This document shows positions 20,679 to 30,013 of a stretch of 64,000 bases of DNA, piece after piece. Below the pieces are notes generated by a model. That model searched no databases and was not told the DNA's origin. It was given only the letters and a program-made list of their open reading frames with translations. The position numbers and the translations under genes were made by a program. Within the stretch, counting starts at the first letter, position 1, and the number at the start of each line of letters is the position of its first letter. Source of the stretch: Philonthus cognatus. Taxonomy: Eukaryota > Arthropoda > Insecta > Coleoptera > Staphylinidae. The DNA is taken from positions 51,241,211 through 51,305,210 of the forward strand of contig OW052244.1 in assembly GCA_932526585.2 (NCBI GenBank), in the 5' to 3' direction.

Positions 20679-23105
20679 TATATTCACTATTTGTTTTGAG
20701 TTATGTGAAGTAATAAATCCCTAATAAAACACGATTTAATTTCCTTTCTTCACTTATTTATTTTTGTTTGTTAAATGTACATTTCGAGTACCATGTACTC
20801 ATTTTCAATAACTGAATGCTTTAAGACTAATTACAACTGTTTATATACGGTATAGGGATTAGTGGAAAAACCTAAATCTAATTATGTCGGGTATCTATTG
20901 GTGGACCGGGATTATTGATAATGGGAGAGTTGTTTGCCGGTTTACAATTGTTTTTCGGAATGAGATTTAAAAGCGGGTTTTCCAGTGGGCTTAAATCGAA
21001 ATTTAACAACTTGTCTTTACATTTGTACATTTCTATTGATTCTAACATGTTTAATCTGAAACTGTTTGATTGTTTTAATAATTTTACGTTGTGTAATGAG
21101 AATTGGTGGCCGGTTTGGAAATTATGGAAAGCTATTGCTGATTTATCTGGGTTTTGGTTTTTTATGTGGTAATTGTGTTCTTTGAATCTCTTGATTAAAT
21201 TTCGTTGAGTTTGACCAATGTATATTTTATTGCAGTTGTTACAGTTAATTGAATATATACCGGATTTGTGTAGACTATCACTATTGATTAAAGTGTTATT
21301 TAAATAAGATTTTACTTTCGATTCACTGTAATACGCAGTTGTTAGATTAAATTTCCTGAACACTTTATTTATTTGGTGACAAATAGTTGGATTGTAAATG
21401 AATTTAACATATTTTCTCTTATTAGTTTCTTTTGATGTATTGAGTTTTGTGCTAGATTTAATTTTATGATTCATTTTATGTCTATTGATGAGCTTTTCTA
21501 TTGTGTTTTTGCTGTAACCTAAAGATTGTGCAATGTTTTTTATAAATGTTAATTCTTTTCTTTTGTTTTCATTTGATAAAGGTAAGTTTATTGCTTTGTA
21601 AATCATGCTATTAAATGCTGCTAGTTTGTGTTTAATGGGTGATGTTGAGGATGAGTGAATGTAGTTGTATGTGTGTGTAGGTTTTCGGTATATGTTGAAT
21701 TCTAGTGTATTATTATTTTTAATTATTTGTAAATCTAAGAAGGGAAGTTGATTGTTGTTTTCTTTTTCGTGTGTAAATGAAATGCTGGGGCACAAACTGT
21801 TTAAACTCGACAACAAGTTTCCCATGTTGGTTTTAGTGTTGATGATTGCTATTACGTCATCAACGTATCTGAACCAAACTCTCGGAAAGCCGTTTATTGT
21901 GTTTTTAGCTCGATTTTCGAGGTGGTTGAGAAAAACGTTAGCTAGGAAAGGTGAGAGTGGATTACCCATGGCTGTTCCGAAAGTTTGTTTGTAGAATTTA
22001 TTGTCGAATTCAAACGTGTTGCACTCCATCACTATTCTTGTTAAATCAATATATTGTTTAATATTTTCTGGTGGTATTGAATTTTCTAATAAGATATTTT
22101 CTAAAATGATAATTGTTTCTTCTATGGGAATGCTGGGAAATAGTGCTTCTACGTCAAAGGAAACCAATGATTCATCTAGTTCGATTTTAGTTGTTTGAAG
22201 TTTTGTGGTTAACTCAACGGAATTTTTTATTGAACAATCGTTTTTAATAATTAATGATTGGAACTGTTGTACTAGCCATTTTGCTATATTGTATGTTGGT
22301 GAATTGATGTTTGATACAATAGGTCTCCATTTATTCCCCGGTTTATGAATTTTTGGGAGGCAGTATAATTTCGGAAGTGAGGGGTTTTTCAATTTCAATC
22401 TATATATTAGTTTTTTATCTATTAAATTTGTTGGCTTAAGTATGGAATTAATCTTACTTATATATGAAGTGAGTGGGTTTTTCTTTTGTTCTTTATATGG
22501 TCCGGTATCCAACATCTCCTTGACGCTATTGTAATAATCATCCTTGTTGACGACGACGACTGCGTTCCCTTTATCCGATTTCAGGTACAAGACATCTTTT
22601 TCTTTCAAGGACTGAACAGTTTTGAAGTCGGTGTTTTCAGTTTTGGTCATCCTTTTCGGTTTTCTGATGATTTTCTCCAATGTATCCTTGGCTGCTATCC
22701 GGAAAGCCGTGGCTTCTTCGGGTCCTAAGTAAGATGTCGCATTTTCTACGTCGTTGATGATCGTTTCTATTGGCGTGTGTGGTGTGGAAATTGAATGTTT
22801 GAAGCCTTTTTTTAAAAGCTCCATTTCTTCGGTATTGAAGCTTGCTTTTGATCTGTTATGTACTAGTATTTGTGTTGTTTGTGTAATGTTGTTTACTTCT
22901 TGGTGTTGTTCTTTTTGTAATGTTTCTAGTTTTCTTCTGAGGGTGGATGATTTTCTTCTTAATTTGGCGTTAATAACTGTGTGTATTTTCTTCTGTGATT
23001 CGTCCCAGGTCATTGGTGATGAATTTGTTGCCAGTTTTAAGTGTAGTTCGTATGCGGCAAGTTGTAGGTAATTTCGTTTCGAATGTAGCTTTCCTATTTC
23101 AAATT
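20679..23105 (-). mobile_element. Penelope-like element (GIY-YIG type), nearly intact
   Basis: The insertion is flanked by the 11-bp TTTAATTTGAA (20668-20678 and 23106-23116). It interrupts a spacer between two hairpin modules that is uninterrupted at 62930-63180. Its single frame runs open up to the 5' boundary, so the copy is slightly 5'-truncated. The short 3' UTR (20877-20679) has a GAGTAC-ATG-GTACTC stem followed by GAAA. The intact reading frame suggests a young insertion. Confidence 0.85.
20878..23013 (-). CDS. Penelope-like reverse transcriptase/GIY-YIG endonuclease
   Basis: 711 residues from the first ATG. The frame stays open a further 30 codons upstream (YLQLAAYELHLKLATNSSP precedes the ATG), so the true start is lost. 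The protein copies RNA into DNA and opens target DNA for insertion. Visible motifs are LKSDKGNAVVVVNKDDY near residue 145, LYCLPKIHKPGNKWRPIVS, SFDVEALFPSIP, GTAMGNPLSPFLANVFL and the catalytic FRYVDDVIAI near residue 380. Near residue 600 come CNNCNKIYIGQTQRNLIKRF and the following EH, the GIY-YIG nuclease. The order RT then GIY-YIG is diagnostic for EN-positive Penelope elements. No internal stop or frameshift. Confidence 0.92.
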   Translation of the reverse strand: MTWDESQKKIHTVINAKLRRKSSTLRRKLETLQKEQHQEVNNITQTTQILVHNRSKASFNTEEMELLKKGFKHSISTPHTPIETIINDVENATSYLGPEEATAFRIAAKDTLEKIIRKPKRMTKTENTDFKTVQSLKEKDVLYLKSDKGNAVVVVNKDDYYNSVKEMLDTGPYKEQKKNPLTSYISKINSILKPTNLIDKKLIYRLKLKNPSLPKLYCLPKIHKPGNKWRPIVSNINSPTYNIAKWLVQQFQSLIIKNDCSIKNSVELTTKLQTTKIELDESLVSFDVEALFPSIPIEETIIILENILLENSIPPENIKQYIDLTRIVMECNTFEFDNKFYKQTFGTAMGNPLSPFLANVFLNHLENRAKNTINGFPRVWFRYVDDVIAIINTKTNMGNLLSSLNSLCPSISFTHEKENNNQLPFLDLQIIKNNNTLEFNIYRKPTHTYNYIHSSSTSPIKHKLAAFNSMIYKAINLPLSNENKRKELTFIKNIAQSLGYSKNTIEKLINRHKMNHKIKSSTKLNTSKETNKRKYVKFIYNPTICHQINKVFRKFNLTTAYYSESKVKSYLNNTLINSDSLHKSGIYSINCNNCNKIYIGQTQRNLIKRFKEHNYHIKNQNPDKSAIAFHNFQTGHQFSLHNVKLLKQSNSFRLNMLESIEMYKCKDKLLNFDLSPLENPLLNLIPKNNCKPANNSPIINNPGPPIDTRHN

Positions 23106-23152
23106 TTTAATTTGAAACTTCTAAGAACGAGTGTTGTCCACTCCTAGACTAA

Positions 23153-23270
23153 GCATGAAGTAAAATTTCGAGTTTAGAAAAGCCCCGTGTAGAAAATTTG
23201 TCGAGGGTCGCGCAGCGACCCGAGACAAATTTTCACGGGGCTTTTCTAAACTCGAAATTTTACTTCATGC
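23153..23270 (+). repeat. hairpin module, inner stem class II
   Basis: Forward orientation after TGTCCACTCCTAGACTAA. Core TCGAGGGTCGCGCAGCGACC, then CGAGA. It lies just outside the right edge of the Penelope insertion, in the same direction as the copy at 20310. Confidence 0.93.
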
Positions 23271-23411
23271 GCCACGCGTATAAACCACTGATTTACAGTA
23301 AAGTTAAAATATATAACGTTCAGATGTGATGATCAATATTTACCGAGATGTAAACGTCAGATACGTTTTAAAAAATTCTAATGACCTAAAATTGTACACG
23401 TAGACATAAAT

Positions 23412-23920
23412 TAGACTTTATTTTACAAATATCGTATTAATTATAATTACATTTTAAATAATTTCATAAATATCAAATAAATATTCCTATCAAAACCACC
23501 CCAAGTCGGACAAAAGATAACGCTACGCGCTGGCTGAAAACAAATAGACTTCTTACTACCTGCTAACATCGGGTTAACATTGACATCAAAAAATGCGGTT
23601 GGTGTTCATAATGGATTACCCCCTGAGTACTCGGTCTCTTTCCCCTTACCCTCCAACATTTTAGGAAAGAGATAGAAATCTGAAAATTTTAGATATTTTC
23701 GTGTCGTCGCGTGATCCATTATGTACACCGACCGCATTTTTTTAGTGTCAATGTCAACCCGATATTAGCAGGTAGTAAGACGTCCATCTGTTTTCAGCCG
23801 GCGCGTGGCGTTATCTTTTATTCGGTTTGGGGTAGTTTTGATAGGAAGATTTTTTTGATATTTATGGAATTATTTAAAATGGAATTATAATTAGTACGAC
23901 ATTTGTAAAATGAAATTAAT
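23412..23920. repeat. foldback element with arms of about 200 bp
   Basis: Left: CTTACTACCTGCTAACATCG, then GGTTAACATTGACATCAAAA. Right mirrors it: TTTAGTGTCAATGTCAACCC, then GATATTAGCAGGTAGTAAGA. The mirror continues outward through CCTATCAAAACCACCCCAAG / GGGGTAGTTTTGATAGG and beyond. The loop holds CCCCCTGAGTACTCGGTCTC, then TTTCCCC, which has an inverted relative near 15690-15800. Non-coding. Confidence 0.78.
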
Positions 23921-24032
23921 AATATAATTAAATATTTTGTGTTGTTGCGGCCAACCGCAAACTTTCATTTAACAAATTCACTAATAAAATTGCAGTTTGC
24001 ATATTTAGAGGTTGAAATAACAAAAAGTTAAA

Positions 24033-24103
24033 TGCATCGGCCGGGAATCGAACCCGGGCCGCCCGCGTGGCAGGCGAGCATTCTACCACTGAACCACCGA
24101 TGC
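24033..24103 (-). tRNA. tRNA-Gly (GCC)
   Basis: Read on the minus strand, a 71-nt cloverleaf begins GCATCGG and closes CCGATGC plus discriminator A. The anticodon arm is CTCGCCTGCCACGCGGG with anticodon GCC, and the T arm is CCGGGTTCGATTCCCGG. All stems pair. No intron. Confidence 0.97.
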
Positions 24104-24802
24104 TTCGTACTTAGTTGATTAACTTAAGTCATTTTGGGGTTTGACTTAACCTAATTTTCCTCGTAAGTTACTACCACTTATGTTCGTTTGCATCCTAGTC
24201 AATTAACTTAAACTAGTGAATTAAAACAACAATCTTATTCACAAATTGATTTCAGAATTGAACATTGACGAAAGAAGCATGTATAGGATATCATTATTAC
24301 AATTTGATAACATTTTTAAATTCTCGAATTTTGACTTGATTTAATCAATGATTAGTGCATGTCTAAAGGTAATTAGTTATGGTGCAAATGGGCCTTAATA
24401 ACTTGTTACATTCAATCTATTGATTTGTTAAGCTTAAGCCACTGAGCAAACACAGTTAATCTCCGAGCTATACCAGGGCGGATATTTTGTAGCACTTTTA
24501 GGTTTATATTTTGGAATAAATTTCATCAGTGCGTTCATTAACGTATTATAAATTATAAATTAAGTAAAGTTTCATCAACATTAAAACAAAGTTTAATGTT
24601 GTCACAATGTTATTTGTTTGTTTTTTGCTCAGTGGGAACTTAAGAGGCAATCAACAATATAATCTTTCAATTTAGTTAGTTTAGTTTTGTATAATTTAAT
24701 ATTTTCAATTTTGGTTATTGTGACCCAGATTGTATTTTATTCATCATTTTAAAAATAACTAGAAGAGTGGAACACTTTTGTTAAAAAAAATGAATTGAAT
24801 GT
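24104..24802. other. no gene seen
   Basis: AT-rich spacer downstream and upstream of the tRNA. No exon, RNA gene or repeat could be supported. Confidence 0.35.
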
Positions 24803-24989
24803 ACCGTGCGATCATTTGAATTATGATTTAGAGTAGGCGGCATTTTTTTTTTGTGCGGTTGCCCCGAATGCTAATTGAAGGGTGAAATAAATGTGTGGTT
24901 ATGCTAAACGATGTGATAACCGTCAGTAGTGCCAATCTAATTTATAACTCAGAGCCTACTCTAAATCATGTTTTAAATGATCGCACGGT
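24803..24989. repeat. MITE with ACCGTGCGATCATTT ends
   Basis: ACCGTGCGATCATTTGAATT, then ATGATTTAGAGTAGGC is mirrored by GCCTACTCTAAATCATGTTT, then TAAATGATCGCACGGT. 187 bp, ends about 36 bp long with few mismatches, no coding frame. TGTA/TGTT flanks are too short to prove a duplication. Confidence 0.8.
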
Positions 24990-25802
24990 GTTACAAATGG
25001 GCATTTAATAGTATTTAAAACATTTAAAGAAACTTCTATTTAAGTGATTTTAATTTAATAGGTGCATCACATGTTTTTATATTTCTAAAATGAGATTTAT
25101 ATAGTTTAATAAAAATTCATAAAAAATAAATCGATTTCATATAGGTGCAATATAAAAAGGAAATAGGAAATGCCGTTTGTGCGGCGTCTTCTTCATCATT
25201 GAATTCCGGCGGCCTTCCAAGGAATTTCCGCTAAATTACATTCCGCACTAGCTGCGAATTAAATTCCATTTCATTTAGAATTATTACGTGTGCATTATAA
25301 CGCAATGCACAACACAACACAAAGTTTTAAAATGTGGAGAAAATAATTTAATAAAAAATAAAAAAAAACAGCGTTAGTAATTAATAGAATTAACGTTAAT
25401 ATCATTATAGTTTAATGCTAGTTAATTTATACTAGATTTTTACAAATACGATACTAACATTTCGTACTAATAGAACAACATCTGCATGCTATTTGTAGGT
25501 TTTGAATTATTGATAAAATGAATGTGGCAGCATCGGAAAAAATATGTAATATAACCTCGAAATTAAATTAGAGTAAAGTTGGAATATTATTCTAATTCAA
25601 TTTTGAGACTGAATTTAAAACTGGTTTAAACTTAATAAAACACTTGGTTATTAATTCCCTGTTGTTTTCATTTTTAAACTCACTAGTTTCAATTTTGAGG
25701 TTATGTCACATATTTTCTGTTTATGTGTGTGATAATTTATTTCTGCTGCTGAATTATTTAATTCAAATTAACCTCTAACCAGTGTTTTTACTCCTTGGTT
25801 AA
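24990..25802. other. no gene seen
   Basis: AT-rich with a slightly GC-richer patch near 25180-25260 (TGCCGTTTGTGCGGCGTC). No reading frame with splice sites or family resemblance was found. Confidence 0.3.
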
Positions 25803-25894
25803 GCATCAAGTAAAATTTCGAGTTCAGAAAAGCCTGAAAATGGCAACCAAATCAAATTTTCCGGCTTTTCTAAACTCAAAATTTTACTTCACGC
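25803..25894 (+). repeat. hairpin module with shortened loop
   Basis: Forward orientation. Arms GCATCAAGTAAAATTTCGAG and the mirror CTCAAAATTTTACTTCACGC. Most of the inner stem is missing; only GAAAATGGCAACCAAATC remains, so the hairpin is shorter than its relatives. Confidence 0.8.
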
Positions 25895-26162
25895 GCCAGG
25901 AGTAATAAACACTGGTTTTAAGTGGAGTTTAAAATATACTGATTAGAAATGTACATTAATGATTTATAGCAATATAATTTAATGAAATGAATTTTCAATA
26001 GCCCATTTTAATATTTTTCAGTTATTACTAGATTCGTTTAGAAGATTTGCAACTCAGTTTGTATGCGATTTGTAGAATAATGTAAAATTTGACGTTCGAT
26101 ATAGACTAAAAACTAAAATGTTTTTAATAATTTGCAAATGGTAATACTATCCTTAGAACCCT

Positions 26163-26270
26163 GTTAAAGCTGTATGCTAACGTCTATTAATAAGGCTGTC
26201 TTTATTAATAGACGTTAGCATACAGCTTCAATCATGTTAAAGCTTTATGCTAACGTCTATTAATAAAGAC
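26163..26270. repeat. palindrome of AGCTGTATGCTAACGTCTA arms
   Basis: TTAAAGCTGTATGCTAACGT, then CTATTAATAA is mirrored by TTATTAATAGACGTTAGCAT, then ACAGCTT. A third direct copy (TTAAAGCTTTATGCTAACGT) follows. The core ATGCTAACGTCTA is shared with the foldback at 7549-7692. Confidence 0.75.
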
Positions 26271-26394
26271 TATTAGAGAATGGTATTAATATTTTAGTAT
26301 TATTTCAAAAATGTTAGTAGATTACTATATATTATTGGTAGTTTACATGAATTTAATAAAACTTCACTTGAAATCAGTGTTTTATACGCGTGGC

Positions 26395-26515
26395 GCATGA
26401 AGTAAAATTTCGAGTTTAGAAAAGCCTGAAAATTTGGTTTGGTCGCTCCGCGCTTCGCGCTACGCGACCAAACCAAATTTTCAGGCTTTTCTAAACTCGA
26501 AATTTTACTTCATGC
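26395..26515 (-). repeat. hairpin module, inner stem class I
   Basis: Reversed orientation. The inner stem GGTTTGGTCGCTCCGCGCTT, then CGCGCTACGCGACCAAACC has a doubled GCGCTTCGCGC tip. The mate to its right is the broken copy at 26636. Confidence 0.9.
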
Positions 26516-26635
26516 TTAATCTGGGAGTGGAAAATACTCGTTTGAAACTTTACATTGACCGCTTGTAAGAAAAAGCAATAAATGCCTAAAATTTTACAGC
26601 GGATCCATCGGGATATGTATACTTAAACGAAAAGC

Positions 26636-26690
26636 GGAGCGACCAAACCAAATGTTAAAGCTTTTCTAAACTCGAAATTTTACTTCATGG
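26636..26690 (-). repeat. broken hairpin module, right half
   Basis: GCGGAGCGACCAAACCAAAT, then AAAGCTTTTCTAAACTCGAA and TTTTACTTCATGG. The left arm is gone. TTAATCTGGTAGTGGAAACA follows as the usual shoulder. Confidence 0.75.
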
Positions 26691-26904
26691 TTAATCTGGT
26701 AGTGGAAACACTCGTTAGACGTAAATTTCAATCAAATAATTCAGCAGAAAAAATAAATGTTCATAAACGTTAACAAGAACAGTGTAACGTAACCTCTAAA
26801 TTACTCCAAATGTAATAAGAGTGAAGTTAGAACACGTGAAAATGCGACGTTGCCACGTTAATTTTGTCAATAGTTTAAAACTAACTTAATGATAAACCGG
26901 TTAC

Positions 26905-27655
26905 CGTACACTATATTTTCCCGTATGACCTTTTTCCCGAACGCCATATTTCCTGAAAATAGAAATCCCGAATCCCATTTCCCGAATCCAATTTCCCGAA
27001 AGGTATTGTTCCTGAATAAAATATAAACTATTTAGAACAGAATATCATCGTACGGTTTTCACTTATAGCAGTCCACTTTCGAGGATAATGCGTTTTGCAA
27101 ATTTGTTACAGCGTTTTGAAAATTTTGATTTATTTGCTGATTCTATAAATACTTTTAAACCTAATTTGCTGCGTACCAATTTAGAAAGGATTTTTGCAAG
27201 ACTCCATCACCTTAATATTTTTTGTTCCCCATTAATGTGCATAATGTACCTATTTTTAGGTAAATAGACTTTAGGTATTAGATATAAGTTATATTTTGTA
27301 ATCATTGTATAAAATTGGAGATTTTCCGTTTTCGAAAGAAATAAATACAATTTTGAAACCTAAACAAATTAAGTGTTTTATTAAAGTGATATGGAGTTTT
27401 AACAACTAACAGCCTCAACTAAACAGTAAATATAAGCTAAATTCTGACTTCAGTTTCTGGAAGTATTCACCTAAACTAGAAAAACCCTATTTGGGTTTTG
27501 ATAGTTTAGTTCGGGAAAAACATCATTCGGGAAAGTTGATTCAGGAAAGTAGTATTCGGGAAAGTGTTTTCGGAAAATGTATTATTCAGGAAAAACGTAA
27601 TTCGGGAAAAATATATTCGGGAAAATGTATTCGGGAAAATGGGCGGATACGTGAT
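26905..27655. mobile_element. element with inverted TTTCCCGAA arrays
   Basis: Left side (26925-27012) has five variants of TTTCCCGAA, and the right side (27505-27645) has about nine of TTCGGGAAA, so the two arrays face each other as mirror images. The middle is AT-rich and non-coding. The 65-residue frame across the right array is just the repeat read as protein. Exact ends were not settled. Confidence 0.5.
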
Positions 27656-27951
27656 AAACCACCTACAGAGCAAAAAACAAACAAATAACGTTATATAAAC
27701 ATTGTAGCAACATTAAATGTTATTTTAATGTTGATAAAACATTATTTAAATAGATTTGCTCAGTGGGCATGCACCCCTTTGACATTAGGGATGAGAAAAC
27801 AAAACTACGCTAGTTAATTACTGTAGATTTTGTTCTATTGATAAGAAATATTAATTAGTATTGTGTTTGAACGGGCCTGGTGGAAATTAGCATTAAACTA
27901 TATTATAAAGTTGTTAACGAAAATTCTATTATTAAGTCCGAGCATATTTGA

Positions 27952-28022
27952 GTCGACTATTTCCAAAAACCCCTAAATCCATTTGAAAACAATGGATTTA
28001 GGGGTTTTTGGGAATAGGCGAC
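27952..28022. repeat. hairpin with 30-bp arms
   Basis: GTCGACTATTTCCAAAAACC, then CCTAAATCCATT pairs with AATGGATTTAGGGGTTTTTG, then GGAATAGGCGAC across a 9-base loop. It has no T tract or coding part. It may be a very short MITE. Confidence 0.75.
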
Positions 28023-28266
28023 TCTCTTCTTTCAATCTAAAAACTGTTTACTATTAAATTGACATTAGAATTATATTTGAATCGAGTTACTAATTGTTGA
28101 TAATTGCAGGAGATGCATTTAAATTACTTGCCGTGAGAGAAGGGTTAATAAATGGTGCAATTGCCAATTAGTTTTGAATTTAAATACTCCCCCTCGAAGC
28201 ATCAGCGAAATTACATTTTATAAGCGAAAAATTGTAATAAATACGCGTTTATTACTTTCTTATATA

Positions 28267-29675
28267 CTGAATGACATTAGAAATGCAACACCTAGAAATA
28301 ACGGTTTTTTGCAGTTGATTTTATCTTTATTTATTAGGTCTTAAGTTAATTAATACATGATAACAATTTGAATCAAAACAAAAAACAAACAAGTAAATTA
28401 CACCTAATAATGTGTTTGGCGACCTCCATTTCGAACGCATTCATTAACACGTCTGGGCATCGATTCGATGAGGTGATCGACTTCCTCCTGAGGTAGTTCG
28501 TCCCAAGCAACCTGAATTTGCTGCTGCAGCTCAGCCAGAGTCTGTGGAGGGTTCGGTAAGCTTGTCAGTCTCCGACCTAGCATATCCCAGACATGTTCTA
28601 TTGGGTTTAAATCTGGAGATCTGGGCGGCCAAGGTAAAACATTTATGGCACCAGCTTCCAAGAAGTCACTCGTTAGATGTGCTATGTGAGGACGTGCGTT
28701 ATCTTGTTGAAACAACACGTTTCTAAGCCCTTCTAGGTATGGTACAAGATATGGTTGTAAGACATCGTTAACGTAACGAGCTGCTGTCATATTGCCGCGG
28801 ATGAACACCAGAGGTGATCGGCTGCCGTGGGCAATAGCCCCCCAAACCATTACACCTACAGTGCGGTATACATGTCTTTCAACAGCAAACGCAATAGTGG
28901 ATCTTTCCCCACGGCGTCTCCTTACCCGTCTACGACCATCATGCATCCCTAAAGTGAATCGCGATTCATCGCTGAAGACGACTCTGTTCCATTCTTCCCT
29001 CCACCCTTGGCGTTCTGTGCACCACTCCAATCTTTGACGCCGGTGTGCATAAGTTAAAAGTAGGACTAACAGAGAGCGGTATGAAATGAACCCAAATGAC
29101 CTGATACGTAGATAAAGAGTTCGCATACTAACTGGTCTACCGTGTTCATTAAACCATTGGTCACCAAGCTGCCTAGTTGTGGAAAATCGGTCCCTAAGAG
29201 CCATAAGTCGCAGTCGGCGATCCTGGCGCTCTGTAGTACGCCTTGGTTGTCCACGAGGCCTTATTCTCGATTCTCGACCTTCTTCAGTCCATGCTTGCCA
29301 CACTCGCGTAACAGTGGTTACGTTCAGGTTTAAACAACGCGCAATTTCCCGGAACGAAACACCACCATCGCGCCACCCAACTATTCTACCCCGATCCAAA
29401 TCACTTAAATGCCGAAATTGTCTAGGCCTTCATACTCTGGGCATCTTGTCGACGCAGTTAAATTTACAAACTGATGAAATTAGTTGTTGAATCGTCTATT
29501 TAAACGTATTTTAATATGAAACTTATGGATACGATTATTTTTTTTCCAAAAAAATGTTAAAGATTTAAGGTTGCAACTTTTATCATAGCATTCTTTTTAC
29601 ACATTAAACTTGCACAGAAAAAATTGTTGACGAAGAATGGTTATTTCCAGGTGTTGCATTTCTAATGTCATTCAG
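28267..29675. mobile_element. Tc1-like DNA transposon
   Basis: The inverted ends CTGAATGACATTAGAAATGC, then AACACCT match at both sides with about one mismatch in 37 bp. They are flanked by TA (28265-28266 and 29676-29677), the target of the Tc1/mariner superfamily. It is 1409 bp and encodes one transposase on the minus strand. Confidence 0.95.
28404..29444 (-). pseudogene. Tc1-like transposase with stop at codon 5
   Basis: This would cut and paste the element. From the natural ATG at 29444-29442 the frame reads MPRV, TGA (29432-29430), then RPRQFRHLSDLDRGRIVGWR without further stops for 331+ residues to the end. After the helix-turn-helix region (VSFREIARCLNLNVTTVTRV) the catalytic triad is complete: FSDESRF, FQQDNARPH and SPDLNPIEHVWD, with 34 residues between the second D and E. 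One nonsense change therefore separates this from an intact gene, unless a downstream start is used. Confidence 0.9.
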
Positions 29676-30013
29676 TATATTTGCAGGTTCCTGAAATACT
29701 CTGCCATTTGTTTTAAATGATTATATTGTAAAAATTGAAATAATAGCGTTTATTTTTTATTTAATTTGCAGGATCGTAATATAATCTATCACGCAGCGTT
29801 TTTTTTTAAGTATTATATCGTCGAGTTAAAGATAAAACTCATAAAGTGCTTGCGGAAATTAATTAATGAGTTTTACCCTTAAATCTACGAGGTTGTAGAG
29901 TCGATTTTAATTTGGAGCGCATGCGGAGTTTTTCGGGAGGAAAGCCTGATAAAACGCGAAGGCGCTCCTGAAAATGGTTTCAAACATTCAGGAGACTTCA
30001 GTGAATAACAGTC
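29676..30013. promoter_or_regulatory. MOXD1 upstream region
   Basis: Sequence before the signal-peptide ATG. TCAGT at 29998-30002 fits the arthropod initiator but is only 12 bases from the ATG, so another start upstream (e.g. around 29890-29990, which is less AT-rich) is equally possible. No TATA box was convincing. Confidence 0.25.

Noticed and set aside
27491..27688. 65-codon frame with repeated SGK/REN units
   Set aside because: It is the ATTCGGGAAA array translated, not a repeat protein.
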